Below are positions 22,320 to 35,649 of a stretch of DNA of 64,000 nt, in pieces (position 1 is the stretch's first letter; the number at the start of each line of letters is the position of its first letter). Location of the stretch: positions 14,248,209 through 14,312,208 of the forward strand of contig NC_066520.1 in assembly GCF_024679095.1 (NCBI RefSeq), read 5' to 3'. Source of the DNA: Eriocheir sinensis. Taxonomy: Eukaryota > Arthropoda > Malacostraca > Decapoda > Varunidae. The notes under the pieces were generated by a model. The model worked only from the letters and a program-made list of their open reading frames with translations. It had not been told where the DNA came from and searched no databases. A program made the translations under genes and the position numbers.

Positions 22320-23030
22320 ACACACCTACAGCATCATCCGCCACTGCCTGCCGCGAAAGATCAAGTTTACCTCCGTCTGTCTTTCGCCTCCACAACATCG
22401 CCACCGAAGAGCCGGAGACGCGAGGCTGCCGAGGCGGAGGAACCACTCGGGCAGCGGCGCCGCTAACCCGAGGTGGCAGGTGCTGCGGAGAGCGGCGGCG
22501 CAGGTAATTACAACTTTCCCGGTCCAGGCGAGACGCGACACGCCCCTCCGCCGCGATAAAACACCGTCTTAACCCAACGCAAGTCGCCCTTCTCTCAAGA
22601 AAATAAGTTACAAACATAATATCTTAGCCTACAGCATCTCCATGTATAACTATGATAATGATAGGTTACGGGCGGCTGCGGGTTAGAGGGGCGCAACGCC
22701 GTCACACCTTGAGCAGCCTCGCCTGAGCGGCCGCGCCAGGTAAATCTGACCCTTGCGAGCACCCCTGGGGAGACGGCGTTACGGGCGAGGCCTTGGCAAG
22801 TCTAATTAATAAATAGTTCTTCAGTGTAAATGGATGTGGCCTTAATTCTGAAGCCTTATTTGTGGGTGATTAAAAGCCCTTAGTCTCCCCCTCTGAGCTT
22901 CGACGTGCCGCGTGAAGGAAGCTGAAGCTCTGGGTTGCTGGACGTCGCTTTGCTGCTGCCGCGGAGACGAAGAGGAGCGAAGGAGAGCCTCGAGTTGCCT
23001 TGTGTTCACCGCCACGCTTTGTTAGGCGAG
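22320..23030. other. GC-rich patch, no gene assigned
   Basis: CpG-rich segments (about 22330-22570 and 22670-22790) with a minus frame of 123 residues at 22246-22617 that matches nothing I know. Composition resembles the 15.1-16.4 kb and 59-60.7 kb islands, so a regulatory region or unrecognised exon is possible. Confidence 0.4.
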
Positions 23031-23580
23031 GGAGGGACGCAGGGAGGGGGGAGGGTAGTCGAAGGGAGAGGAGACGTCATGGTGGAGAGAGAGGGAGGGA
23101 GAGAGGGAGAGTGCGTGTGGTGAAGGGGAGGTAAAGGGAGGTATAAAAGTTGTGAGTGGGAGAGGAGGGAGAAGAAGGGAGGGAGGTTGGGAGGTGCAGG
23201 AGTGAGTGTAAGAAAACTCCTTCATCTCCAGACGCTTGTTAAAGGCTGGATTTAGATTGAGTTGTGTGGCCTCGCCGGGGCTATCAGAAGAGGAGGAGGA
23301 GGGGGAGCGGGAGGGGGCGAGGGTAGAGACTGGAGATGATGGTGCAAGTGACACTAATGATTTTGGTGATGATGGTGGATAGTGGCGGTGGTGGTGAGGG
23401 TGATAGTAGTCGAGGTTGAGCGGTGGTGGTGGTGGTGGTGGTGGTGGTAGGCAAGGATGTTTATAGGGGTAGAGGTGGGTGTGTTGATGGTGGTGGGAGG
23501 AGTTAGGTGGTGGTGGGGTGGGAAAGGGGCTGAGGTAGTGATGGTTGTGGTAGAGGGGATCGTGTTAATGCAGTTTGGAA
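23031..23580. other. G-rich and (GGT)n sequence, no gene
   Basis: GGGAGGGAG-rich sequence followed by GGTGG repeats, including (GGT)n at about 23423-23450. Confidence 0.6.
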
Positions 23581-23594
23581 ATAAGAGGAGGAAA

Positions 23595-23800
23595 AAGAAG
23601 AAGAAATGAAAGACGAAAAAAAACAGTAACAAAACATCAATACAAGAAGAACAAAAGAAAGCAGATAAAAGGAGATAATAAATGAAATGAGACACGAAAA
23701 GAAATAAAAGACGAAAAACAGTAACAAAACATCAATACAAGAAGAACAAAAGAAAGCAGATAAAAGGAGATAATAGATAAAATGAGACAGTATGTAAAAA
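23595..23800. repeat. Two-copy tandem repeat, 95 bp
   Basis: The unit contains CAGTAACAAAACATCAATAC, AAGAAGAACAAAAGAAAGC and AGATAAAAGGAGATAATA. Copies are anchored at 23624 and 23719. Confidence 0.88.
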
Positions 23801-23934
23801 TATATAGTAAAAAAATAAACACAATACTAAAAAATAAACGCAAATAAAAATACCAGGTTGAAATGAGTCACGTCTTCGTTTTCCTTCACATATTTTTGTA
23901 AACTTTCCGCATTTTTTAGCAGAGAAAGAGAAAC

Positions 23935-24112
23935 AAGAAACAGAGAAAATATAAACGGGGAAAATTATAAACGACAATATTAGGAACAAGACGAAAAGAA
24001 CCATAAAGTCAGAGAAAATTAAGAAAAATATAAAAAGGGAAAAATGATAAACGACAAAATTAGGAACAAGACGAAAAGAACCATAAAGTCAGAGAGATTA
24101 AGAAATATATAA
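23935..24112. repeat. Two-copy tandem repeat, 80 bp
   Basis: The unit contains TATAAACGACAA, TTAGGAACAAGACGAAAAG and AACCATAAAGTCAGAGA. Copies are anchored at 23983 and 24063. Confidence 0.88.
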
Positions 24113-24182
24113 GACTGGACAAAAAAACATTACTCCGTCACATGTCAAGACGTAACCGGTCAGACTGTCGCTGTGCTGACTG

Positions 24183-24754
24183 ATGCCTAAAACGAAACAA
24201 AAATAACAAGGGAAACAAAAACAACAGGGAAACAAAAACATCAGGTAAAACAAAACAAAACAAAAACAACAGGGAAAACAAAACAAAACAAAAACAACAG
24301 GGAAACAAAAACAACAGGGAAAACAAAACAAAACAAAAACAACAGGGAAAACAAAACAAAACAAAAACAACAGGGAAAAAACAACAACAGGGAAAACAAA
24401 ACAAAACAAAAACAAAACAAAAACAACAGGGAAAACAAAACAAAACAAAAACAACAGGGAAAAACAACAACAGGGAAAACAAAACAAAACAAAAACAACA
24501 GGGAAACAAAAACAAAACAAAACAAAACAAAAACCACAGGGAAACAAAAAACAACAGGGAAAACAAAACAAAACAAAAACAACAGGGAAACAAAAACAAA
24601 ACAAAAGAAAAAAAAACAGGGAAACAAAAACAACAGGGAAAACAAAACAAAACAAAAACAACAGGGAAACAAAAACAAAACAAAACAAAAAAACAAAAAC
24701 AACAGGGAAACAAAAACAACAGGGAAAACAAAACAAAACAAAAACAACAGGGAA

Positions 24755-24787
<33 letters not shown>

Positions 24788-24865
24788 CAGGGAAACAAAA
24801 ACAACAAGGGTAACAAAAACAACAGTGAGTATTTAGTGTTTGCCTAAAGCGAAACAAAAACAACG
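24183..24865. repeat. AAACA-type satellite with AACAACAGGG punctuation
   Basis: Blocks of (AAAAC)n alternate with AACAACAGGGAAAC about 25 times. The array is bordered on both sides by related copies of GCCTAAARCGAAACAAAAA (24185 and 24842). The long minus frames (Phe-Val-Cys-Pro, up to 270 residues) look like membrane proteins but are only this repeat translated. Confidence 0.9.
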
Positions 24866-24889
24866 AAATAAAAGAATAATGGCGGACTA

Positions 24890-25445
24890 AAAAAACACGA
24901 CTGACTTTTACGATGATTGGAAGATTGTTTATGGATGGACGTGAAGGCAATGTGTTTGGAAGAAATAAAAAAAATACTAGAAATGAAGGAAATATGTTTG
25001 AAAAGTAAAAAAAATCCCAACTTTATCACCCATGGCAGAAATTATTGTTAGTTAAGATATGAATGGGATCTTTTTGATGGTTGAAGGAGAATATTTATGG
25101 GTGGAAATGAAGGGAATATACCTGAAAAGAAAAGTTAGAAAAAAACGTGAAATCAAACATGGCAACAATGATGATGAAGTGATCGTTTTAATAGTTCAAA
25201 GAGAGTGTTTATGAATGAAGGCAAAGGCAATAGATCTTTTTAATAGTTCAAAGAGAGTGTTTATGAATGAAGACAAATGAAACAGATCTTTTTAATAGTT
25301 CAAAGAGAGTGTTTAGGAATGAAGGCAAAGGCAATAGATCTTTTTTAATAGTTCAAAGAGAGTGCTTATGAATGAAGGCAAAGGCAATATGGTTGAAAAA
25401 GTAAAAATAAAAAGAAAACTTACTACATACGGCAGCAATGATAGT
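24890..25445. repeat. About 155-bp repeat with an internal four-copy 52-bp array
   Basis: Diverged long units carry GATCTTTTTGATGGTT...GTTTATGAATGAAGGCAA...TTGAAAAGTAAAAA...CATGGCAGCAATGAT and start near 24900, 25065 and 25181. Within the last, the segment GATCTTTTTAATAGTTCAAAGAG...GGCAATA is repeated four times at an exact 52-bp period (25181, 25233, 25285, 25337). Confidence 0.85.
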
Positions 25446-25516
25446 AAGTTAACGTGCGAATCAAGGCAAGATTAATCATACATCAATCTCCATAATTATA
25501 CTTTTTCTTTCATTGA

Positions 25517-26712
25517 TATTTGAAAAGCAAGCACATAATGGGAAGGGCACGAAGGAGAGCAAAAGAGTACCCATTACCATCATCCTACCATCATCATCTC
25601 CACCCACTAATATCTGAAAAGCAAGCACATAATGGGAAGGGAGCCAAGTAAAGCAAAAGAGTACCCATTACCATCATCACCATCATCATCTCCACCCACT
25701 AATACCTGAAAAGCAAGCAAATAAAAGAAAGGACACGAAGGAGAGCAAAAGAGTACCCATTACCATCATCACCATCATCATCTCCACCCACTAATACCTG
25801 AAAAGCAAGCAAATAAAAGAAAGGACACGATGTAAAGCAAAAGAGTACCCATTACCATCATCACCATCATCATCTCCACCCACTAATATCTGAAAAGTAA
25901 GCAAATAATGGGAAGGACACGAAGGAGAGCAAAAGAGTACCCATTACCATCATCACCATCATCATCTCCACCCACTAATATCTGAAAAGCAAGCAAATAA
26001 TGGGAGGGACACGAAGGAGAGCAAAAGAGTACCCATTACCATCATCACCATCATCATCTCCACCCACTAATATCTGAAAAGCAAGCACATAATGGGAAGG
26101 ACACGAAGGAGAGCAAAAGAGTACCCATTACCATCATCACCATCATCATCTCCACCCACTAATATCTGAAAAGCAAGCAAATAATGGGAAGGACACGAAG
26201 GAGAGCAAAAGAGTACCCATTACCATCATCACCATCATCATCTTCACCCACTAATATCTGAAAAGCAAGCACATAATAGGAAGGGCACGAAGGAGAGCAA
26301 AAGAATACCCATTACCATCATCACCATCATCATCTCCACCCACTAATATCTAAAAAGCAAGCACATAATGGGAAGGACACGAGGATAGCAAAAGAGTACC
26401 CATTACCATCATCACCATCATCATCTCCACCCACTAATATCTAAAAAGCAAGCAAATAATGGGAAGGACACGAGGATAGCAAAAGAGTACCCATTACCAT
26501 CATCACCATCATCATCTTCACCCACTAATATCTGAAAAGCAAGCACATAATGGGAAGGACACGAAGTAAAGCAAAAGAATACCCATTACCATCATCACCA
26601 TCATCATCTTCACCCACTAATATCTGAAAAGCAAGCAAATAATGGGAAAGACACGAAGTAAAGCAAAAGAGTACCCATTACCATCATCACCATCATCATC
26701 TCCACCCACTAA
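25517..26712. repeat. Thirteen-copy minisatellite, about 92 bp
   Basis: The unit is GTACCCATTACCATCATCAC, CATCATCATCTCCACCCACT, AATATCTGAAAAGCAAGCA, AATAATGGGAAGGACACGAA, GGAGAGCAAAAGA. Monomers are anchored at about 25569, 25663, 25755, 25847, 25939, 26031, 26123, 26215, 26307, 26399, 26490, 26582 and 26676. The period is 91-94 bp and copies differ at only a few positions. A partial unit leads in from 25517. There is no coding capacity. Confidence 0.95.
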
Positions 26713-26921
26713 TAATCCCTTACAGCATAATAGCCTTTCCTAACTTACGGTGACCTAACACGTTTTTGCTCTCATAAATTGATAAGACGCCGGAAACGGT
26801 AAATAATGAGCCTAGTGTACCCAGACCACTTCCTCGATGGCTTACCTGATGCTTACCTGACAAAATTAATAGCGTCTTATAGGACCCCCCCCCCACCCCC
26901 CCCCGCAAAAAGATAAATAAG
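26713..26921. other. No gene seen
   Basis: Non-repetitive sequence with a C tract near 26886-26904. Confidence 0.5.
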
Positions 26922-27160
26922 AACCGTGTGATTTACCTTTACTAATATGTGTTTCCTTCCACCCAAAACTTCTGAACAACACACACACAAAGAAAAAGTG
27001 AAATAATATATAATAAAAAAAATAATAAAATAAAGACAACCGTGTGACTTGCCTTTTCTAATATGTGTTTCCTTCTACCCCAAATTTCTGAACAACACAC
27101 AAACACACACACACACACACAAAAAAAAAGACCCTTGTGACTTACCTTTCTCCTCAGGTA
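26922..27160. repeat. Tandem repeat, about 116 bp, 2.5 copies
   Basis: AACCGTGTGA...ACCTTTACTAATATGTGTTTCC...CTTCTGAACAACACAC recurs at 26922 and 27038. A third, diverged start lies at about 27131. Confidence 0.82.
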
Positions 27161-27960
27161 TACGCTCCAATTTGCGCTCCCCTCTACCTGTAGCCCCTGC
27201 AAAAAAATAAGATGTGTATTAAAATATGGTTCAGTAGATTACGAGAACACACAAATTATTAAGGGAAAAGGGTGTAAGTAATGGGTAAGTAATGTTCCCT
27301 TTCGTGTTTCAAGACAATTACTTTTCCCAACGGTTCCTTGATATAGTTTTCTTCCATTACCTTTTAAGCAGACAATTTCTCTCAGTATCTCTATCTCTCT
27401 GTCTATTTATCTACCTATCTTTGTCTCTACCTGTGTATCTATGTATCTACCTTTCTTTCTTTCGTTTTCTTTCTTTCATTCTTTCTTTTTTTCGTTTCTT
27501 TTTATCTTTCCATCTTTCTTTGTCTTTTTTTCTTCCTTTCTTTATCTTTCTTTGTCTTCTTTCTTTTTATTTACTTTCATTCTTTCTTTCTTTCTCTCTA
27601 TCTCTCTATCTCTACCTCTCTAACACACACATATATACCCTCTCACACACCAAGAATGATCGATCAACCGACAGATCAATTCCTCTATACACACCACCAT
27701 CACCACTACCACCACCACCAACACCACCACTCTGCCCCGCCTCGCCCACGCCCGCCGCCTGATATGACTTCGCTGCTTCTCGCCCGGTAATCGCTTCTCG
27801 GCATAATTACACGCGCTGTTGGCAGGGGAAGGACAGAGGAAATTGCATTGAAGACGTTGCGACACTGGAGCGAGGGTGGAAGGAAAGGCTGAAGGGAGGG
27901 TCGCAGGGAGGGTCGCAGGGATGGAACACTACATGGGAAGGGAAGGAATGGGAAACAACG
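27161..27960. other. No gene seen; (TCTA)/(TTTC) pyrimidine tract
   Basis: Ordinary sequence to 27370, then imperfect CTAT and CTTT tetranucleotide repeats to about 27615, then ACC-rich sequence and a GGGAGGGTCGCAG doublet near 27895-27920. No gene. Confidence 0.5.
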
Positions 27961-29165
27961 TTGTCAAATTATCGTACTCAGTTTCTTATGCTTTCCGATT
28001 TCCGACCCAAAATCTGTCTCCTCCATCCCAATAACTGTCTTCGTATACAGTTGTCGTTAAAATGGTCAATTATTGGTGTTTCTTGGCAGTAGTTGAGGGT
28101 CAGAAACAGATAAATACCATGCTCTGAGTACGATAATCTGGCAACGGTGATGGGAAGGCTTGTGTGATGGTTTGGTGTGTTGTGTTGTGTTGGGTTGTTG
28201 GGAAAAGTGATTATCTTGAAACACGAAAGGGAATAGTACTCACCCACTACGTATATCTTTTTCTTTAATATTTGATTGTTCTGGGAATTTATTGGAGCAT
28301 ATTTTGTGTTGTTCTGTGTTGTGTTGTGTTGCCTTATGTTGTGTTGTGTGTGTGTTCGAATGCACCAAACTGAGCAATAAAGACTAATGCAACACGACGC
28401 AGCCCACATAAAAAAAATAAAACAAAAATTAGCAGAAAACCAAAATAAATTAAGCGGAAAGACGTAAAAATTCACGTCTCGGATTCCACGAAGGTTTTTT
28501 TTCTTTATTTTTACGTGAATATGAAGTCCTAAACTTGGGTTCTGGTTTTATTTATTTCGCTCGACGATTCTCATTCCTTTATAACAGAAGAAAAAAAGCT
28601 TAAGGATGAAGATGATGATGATGATGAAGAGGAGGAGAAGACGAAGAAAAAAAAAGAAGCGATACTCTTAAAATTGGCAATATCTACCCTATCTTCTCTT
28701 TCTCCTTTCCTCATCTCATCTTAGGCTTCAGCATCGTTATCAACTACATCATCTTTTTATATTACCAACACATAAAATTTCTCCTTTCTCCTCATCATGT
28801 CACGTTAGTCTTCGTCCTCATCATTAATAACATCAGCAACATTATATTAACTGGTAAAGAAATCCAGTCTTCTCTTCCTCTTGGTCCCCCTCTAATCCTC
28901 TTTCGCGTCATCCCAATCACTATCATTAACATCGTCTCGCACAAACAGAAAAAAAAACAAGGACGAAAATACACACACAAACAAACAATCGAAAAAAAAA
29001 AAAACCCGAGACGTAATTATCCTTCATGTAATTTACGTAGCTTGTAGTGAAGGTGTGCGAATTAAATGTCAGTGAACGGCTAAATTATCGGATGCGGTAC
29101 AAAAGGAGGTGTTTCATAAATACAATAAAGGGATGACTGAGGAAAAAAAAATGTTAGAAGCAAAA
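27961..29165. other. No gene seen; (TGTTG)n patches
   Basis: Low-repeat sequence with TGTTG pentamer patches at about 28163-28200 and 28310-28345, and GAT repeats near 28610-28625. The 165-residue minus frame at 27978-28475 is low-complexity in part and matches no family I know. Confidence 0.45.
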
Positions 29166-29694
29166 ATCACGAAAGCCAAACAAGGGACCGGATTAATATA
29201 TACTTTGAGAGCAATAAAGGCGGTTTAAAGTTAAGTAAATAAAAGGGTGGAGGGGAGAGGGGGAGGGGAAGGGGGAGGGTGAGGTGGGGAGGGAAGGGAC
29301 GGGTGAAAGGAAAGGTAATTAAGTTCGACAAGAGATAAAGATTAGACAAAACAATAGACATCAAAGTATCAACAGTAACATTAATAGCTACTCTCCTTCA
29401 ACCTTTACACACAAACAAACACACAAACAAACACACAAATACCACCTCCTCATTTTTATATATTTCTCTTCTTTTGCTTATTTCTCCTCTTCTTTTCAGT
29501 TATATTTCCTTCCTATCTTTTTCTCCTCTCTTTCCTCCTCCGCCTTCTCCCCTCAAACATTATTTTTTTCTCTCTTCTCCATCTCTTCTCTATTTTTTGC
29601 TCGTTCAACATCTTCCTACTTCTTATTCTCATATATTTTTCATTATTACTTCCATTCAAGAGTAACATTGATAGCTACTCTCTACCCTCATACA

Positions 29695-29728
<34 letters not shown>

Positions 29729-29900
29729 AACACCAAACCCAACTCCACTCCAGTCCTTCCAACACCATCATCACCACCAGCACCAGCACCACCAACACCA
29801 ACTTAACCGAGTCGAACCTGCAGCCTCACCACCACCATTAGCACACACCGCCTTCTCTCCACCACCACCACCACCACCACCACCCAAATAACAACCAAGC
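29166..29900. other. No gene seen; mixed simple sequence
   Basis: GGGGAGGG patch near 29250-29300, pyrimidine-rich sequence at 29450-29650, (AC)n at about 29696-29727, then CCACCACCA-rich sequence to 29885. A phrase ending AGTAACATT(A/G)ATAGCTACTCTC occurs at about 29370 and 29661, a small dispersed duplication. Confidence 0.5.
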
Positions 29901-29989
29901 TAATGACTCTGGACAAGGAACACGCCGGGCGACACCTTCAACGTATAATCTTGTTCGTCCGCCTCCTCGTCCTTACCACCCAGAAGACT

Positions 29990-30370
29990 TCCCCCTCTCC
30001 CTCTCCCTCTCTCTCTCTCCCTCTCTCTCTCTCTTTACCTGCCCGGCGATTGGGTTCTGCCTGGGTGGTGAGGAAGGGAGGGAGGGAGGGAGGGAGGGAA
30101 GATAGGAGGGTTGGTGTTGGTAGTGGTCGAGGGGGTGAAATAGTAGACTAGGAGGAGGAGGAGGAGGAGGAGGAGGAGGAGGAGAATGAAGATGTAGAAA
30201 ATGAGGAGGAAGGGGAAGAGGTAGAGGAGCAGGAGGAGGAGAAGGAGGAGGAGGAGGATAAAGAGGTAAATCAAGAAAATGTGTGGAAGGATGAGGAGGA
30301 GGAGGAGGGTAAGGAGGAGGAGGAGGAGGAAGAAAAGGAAGAGAAGGAGGAGGATTATGCAAGATGGTAG
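29990..30370. repeat. Pyrimidine (CTC) then polypurine (GAG)n domain
   Basis: CTCCCTCTCT at about 29992-30035, GGGA tetranucleotide at 30074-30100, then GAG-rich sequence to 30355 with strong strand asymmetry. Confidence 0.8.
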
Positions 30371-30940
30371 AAAAGGAAGATTTACCACGAAAAAAATATA
30401 AAAAAGTAAAAGAAAAACAAGAAAAAAAAGTTGGATAGTTGGCGATTAAGACCATGAAAAAAAAGTATATAAACCGCTTCTCAGGTTACTCTTTTTCTTC
30501 TTCTTAAGTTTTTTTTTTGTGATGTCATTCCTCCTTTTTACCCCAACCACCTCCTCCTCTTTCTCCTCCTCCTCCTCCTCCTGATCCTGAATGACACAAC
30601 AATATCCCCCAATACACTACCCCCTCCTCCTCCTCCTCCTGCTCCTCCCGAAAGTCATCTCCCTCCGGACATATGGAAATTCAATGGCCCGTTTCCTTGT
30701 TATTGAGTCGAAGTGTTCTCCCGCCGCGGCTTCTGTTACGAGGCGCTTTTGGGAGTCATTCTGAGGCCACCTGTGAGAGAGAGAGAGAGGGAGAGAGGGG
30801 GAGGGAGAGAGGGAGAGAGAGCGGTAGTGGGGAATGAAAAAGCAGACATAATTGCACGGATGATGAAGTGAGAGAAAGAGAGACGTAGAAGAGAGATAAG
30901 GGAAAAAAATAATATTATGTAAGTCAGAGGCAGAGAGAAT
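30371..30940. other. No gene seen
   Basis: A-rich sequence, CTCC-rich patches (about 30540-30650) and a GAGAGGGAGAGA patch (30776-30825). No coding feature. Confidence 0.5.
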
Positions 30941-31200
30941 GATGACAGATGAGGAGAAAATGGTGCCAGTGGAGGTGTCAGAGAAGGAGGAGGAGGAGGA
31001 GGAGGAGGAGGAGGAGGAGGGAAGAAAAAAAGCAGAAGAATGACCATACGAGGAGGATAAGTAGGAGGAGGGGGAGGAAGAGGAGGAGGAGGAGGAGGAG
31101 GAGCAGCTGGAAAAGAACGAGGAAAACAATATAAAGAAGAAACTATTAAAGAAGAATAAGAGGAAAAGAAAAAAAGAAAGACACCAAGAATGAAGGAGAA
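30940..31200. repeat. (GAG)n polypurine tract
   Basis: GAG arrays at about 30985-31022 and 31060-31105, with GAA-rich sequence between and after. Confidence 0.85.
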
Positions 31201-31214
31201 AAAAAGACGAATGT

Positions 31215-31585
31215 AGGAAAAAGAAGAGAAGTAAAGGAGGAGGAGAAGAACTAGGAGGAGGAGGAGGAGGAGGAGGAGGAGGAGAACTAGAAGGAGGAGG
31301 AAGAGGAGGAGTAGGAGAACTAGGAAGAGGAGGAGGAATAGGAAGGAGGAGAACTAGTAGAAGGAGGAGGAGGAGGAGGAGGAGGAGGAGGAGGAGGAGG
31401 AGGAGGTGGAGGAGGAGGAGGAAGAGGAGGAGGAGGAGGAGGAGGAAGAGGAGAACTAGAAGGAGGAGGAAGAGGAGGAGTAGGAGAACTAGGAAGAGAA
31501 GGAGGAATAGGAAGGAGGAGAACTAGTAGAAGGAGGAGGAGGAGAAGGTGGAGGAGGAGGAGGAGGAGGAGGAGGAGGAGGGTGT
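31215..31585. repeat. Duplicated 170-bp polypurine unit with (GAG)n
   Basis: GAACTAGAAGGAGGAGGAAG, AGGAGGAGTAGGAGAACTAGG and GGAATAGGAAGGAGGAGAAC occur in the same order starting at about 31283 and 31453. Long GAG runs of varying length lie inside each copy. Confidence 0.85.
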
Positions 31586-31609
31586 GCATGAATTATGGTA
31601 CATTATAAC

Positions 31610-31665
31610 ACTTCCACCACTACCACCACCACCACCACCACCACTACCACCACCACCACCACCTA
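31610..31665. repeat. (ACC)n microsatellite
   Basis: ACC/ACT trinucleotide array of about 55 bp. Confidence 0.9.
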
Positions 31666-31769
31666 ACATCTTCATGCCCTGCTCCCTCCGGCGGTAATAT
31701 AACACACTCTTAATCTTGCCGCCTCACCTTTCGCTGGGGCCGCTGCCGCCTGGTGCGTACCCTGCCTGG

Positions 31770-32735
31770 GGAGGAGGAGGAGGAGGGGGAGGAGGACGAA
31801 GGTGAGGAGGAGGAGGAGGGGGTAGAGAGCTAGAAAGAGAATAGAGCAAGGATGGAGAAGGAAAAAGAGGTAGAGATTTAGGAGAAAGAAAAAGAGAAAG
31901 AAGGAGAGTAAAGGAGGAAAGTTAGAAGAAAGAAAAGAGGTAGAAGGAAAGAAAATGAAGGAGAAGGAAGAAGAAGAATGAGAGATAGAGAATAGAATGA
32001 GGAGGGAGAAGGAAAAAGAGGTAGAGATTTAGGAGAAAGAAAAAGAGAAAGAAGAAGGAGAGTAAAAGAATGAGAAGGAAGAAGAAGAGTGTGGTGGAAA
32101 GATAGAAAGAGAAAAGAATGAGGAAGGAGAAAAATGAAAATGGGATAAAGAGTTACAGGAAAGAGACAGAAGAAGGAGACGGGAAGGAAAAGAATGAGAA
32201 GGAGGAAGAAGGAGAATGGACTAGAGAGATATAGGAGAATAGAATGAGGAAGGAGAATATTGATAACGCTAAAAAGGTCGGAGAAAAGAGGAGAAACAGT
32301 GAGGAAGAAGTAGGAGCATTGGGTAAAGAGATTAAAGGAGGAAAAGGAGTGAGGGAAATGATGCAGAGCGATTGAAGAAAGAGAAAGAGAGCAACGAAAA
32401 TGAGAATGTAGATGAGAGATAGAAGGAAAAGGAGAAAGGGAAGGAGATAGTTAAAAAGAGGATGATAATGAAAAAGGAGAAGGAAGAGGAAAATGGGGTA
32501 AAGAAATATGAGAAAAAGAAAGAAGGAGAAGGAAATTGAAAAAGAGAAAACGAGGATAAAAATAAAGAAACGAGTTGAGAATGCCATCAGATCGTCTATA
32601 AATATAAAGGAGAGAATATCTATGGAGGTTCGGAATCTATGAGGGAAAGGACGAATACGACTTGGAGGAAGAGGAGGAGGAGGAGGAGGAGGAGGAGGAG
32701 GAGGAGGAGGAGGAGGAGGTGAGAGAAGTGTTGAC
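31770..32735. repeat. Polypurine domain with duplicated 151-bp unit and (GAG)n
   Basis: The block GGAAAAAGAGGTAGAGATTT...AGGAGAAAGAAAAAGAGAAAG recurs at 31861 and 32012. The rest is diverged GGAGAAGGAAGAAGA-type sequence ending in (GAG)n at about 32664-32718. Minus frames are Ser/Phe/Leu artefacts. Confidence 0.8.
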
Positions 32736-32787
32736 GGCTTCACCTTAATGATAACTAACTGTCGACTGCCCCTAATCCCCCTACATT

Positions 32788-33150
32788 CTCTCTCTCTCTC
32801 TCTCTCTCTCTCTTTAACCTTGCCTTTGTGGTGGTGGTGGTGATGGTGTCGTCACTTAGAGAGAGAGGAGGTAAAAGTGACTGGTGGTGGTAGTGGTGGT
32901 GGTGGTGGTGGAGGTGGTGGTGGTGGATCATGGGCAAGGTGGGTGGCTATGGTGGTGGAGGTTAGGTCGTGGAAATGAATGTTGATGATGATGATGATGA
33001 CGGTGGTGGTGGTGGAGGAGCTGGTAGTGGTGATGGTGGTGGTGGTAATGACGAGATTATGCGTGATGACTTTGTACTAATAGTGAATAAAAACAAATTC
33101 CATGGATGATGATAATGATGATGATGATGATGATGATGGAGTGACAGTGA
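32788..33150. repeat. (CT)n, (GGT)n and (GAT)n microsatellites
   Basis: (CT)n at about 32788-32813, (GGT)n blocks near 32828-32845 and 32882-32930, and (GAT)n at about 32982-33000 and 33100-33138. Confidence 0.88.
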
Positions 33151-33530
33151 AAGGATGCAAGTGAAAGATGATTGATGACCTAAAACACAGACTTCACACT
33201 TACGCAGCAACAGGTGGGAGAGGTAATAATGAGAAGACGAACAGGTAAGAGGGATACACTTAGTAGAAAAAAACAACAACTGAAGAACTGATATAAGTGG
33301 TGGTGGTGGCGCTGGACGAGGCCTTGAAGGTGGAGGTGATGAAGAAAGGTGGTCGCTGTGGCATCAAAACAGGCGTAATGATGATGGTGGTAAAGAGGTG
33401 GAACAGAAGAAAAGTACACGAAGAAAACCTACTTACTGGTAATAGAAGAAGTAAAGGGCGGTTGAAATCATGACACTAAGCGTAGGTGGTCGATAAAGAT
33501 GGCAATGGATATATAAGAGCAATCAGTGCA
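33151..33530. other. No gene seen
   Basis: Mixed sequence with a short GGTGGTGG patch near 33298. No feature was recognised. Confidence 0.45.
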
Positions 33531-33718
33531 CATTTTTTTTTTTACAACAAACGAGACAGCTCAAGGGCACAAAAAAAAGGAAGCAATAATAAAAAAAAAA
33601 GCCCGCTACTCGCTGCTCCTAAAAAGAATCCAAAGAGGTGGCCGAAAGAGAGGTCAATTTCAGGAGGAGAGGTGTCCAGTTACCCTCCTCTTGAAAGAGT
33701 TAAAAAGTTAAAGTTGTA
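33531..33718 (+). mobile_element. Dispersed repeat DR1, copy 4 (longest)
   Basis: Plus orientation: ACAACAAACGAGACAGCTC, AAGGGCAC, A-rich middle, GCCCGCTACTCGCTGCTCC. It continues past the usual end with AAAAAGAATCCAAAGAGG, GGCCGAAAGAGAGGTCAATT and an imperfect hairpin (GAGGAGAGGT ... ACCCTCCTC), then TTGAAAGAGTT. This implies the full element is at least about 190 bp and that the other copies are truncated. Confidence 0.8.
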
Positions 33719-33817
33719 AAAGGACGGTCGATAAATGGGAACTTGGAGACAGAAGAAATGGCTGAAGGAGTGGCGGAAGTAGAGGCAAAGAATTGGATTA
33801 AGAAAACGATATGGAAA

Positions 33818-33915
33818 TAAGAACATAAGACCATAAGAACGTAAGGGGTCTGCAAGGAGTCTGCACAAGGCAGCTCCTGTGAACCTAACCCCACCTAGCA
33901 TCACTGTCCATGAAT
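33818..33915 (+). mobile_element. Dispersed repeat DR2, copy 1
   Basis: AAGAACATAAGACCATAAG, AACGTAAGGGGTCTGCAAGG, CAAGGCAGCTCCTGTGAACC, TAACCCCACCTA, then CATGAATTTATC. From memory this matches a repeat frequent in crab genomic sequence. A shorter copy is at 53148. Class unknown; non-coding. Confidence 0.65.
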
Positions 33916-35645
<1,730 letters not shown>

Positions 35646-35649
35646 CGAA

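Noticed and set aside
22246..22617. 123-residue minus-strand frame in a GC-rich patch
   Set aside because: No recognisable domain, it ends in a poly-Cys run from (CAA)n, and GC-rich DNA has few stops. Kept only as a possible regulatory region.
24098..24950. Three long minus-strand frames (up to 270 residues) resembling a hydrophobic membrane protein
   Set aside because: They are the translation of the AAACA/AACAGGG satellite in all three frames. Codons follow the repeat, not a protein.
25517..26712. Possible CRISPR or repeated gene array
   Set aside because: The 92-bp units are repeated in full with no variable spacer and no open frame.
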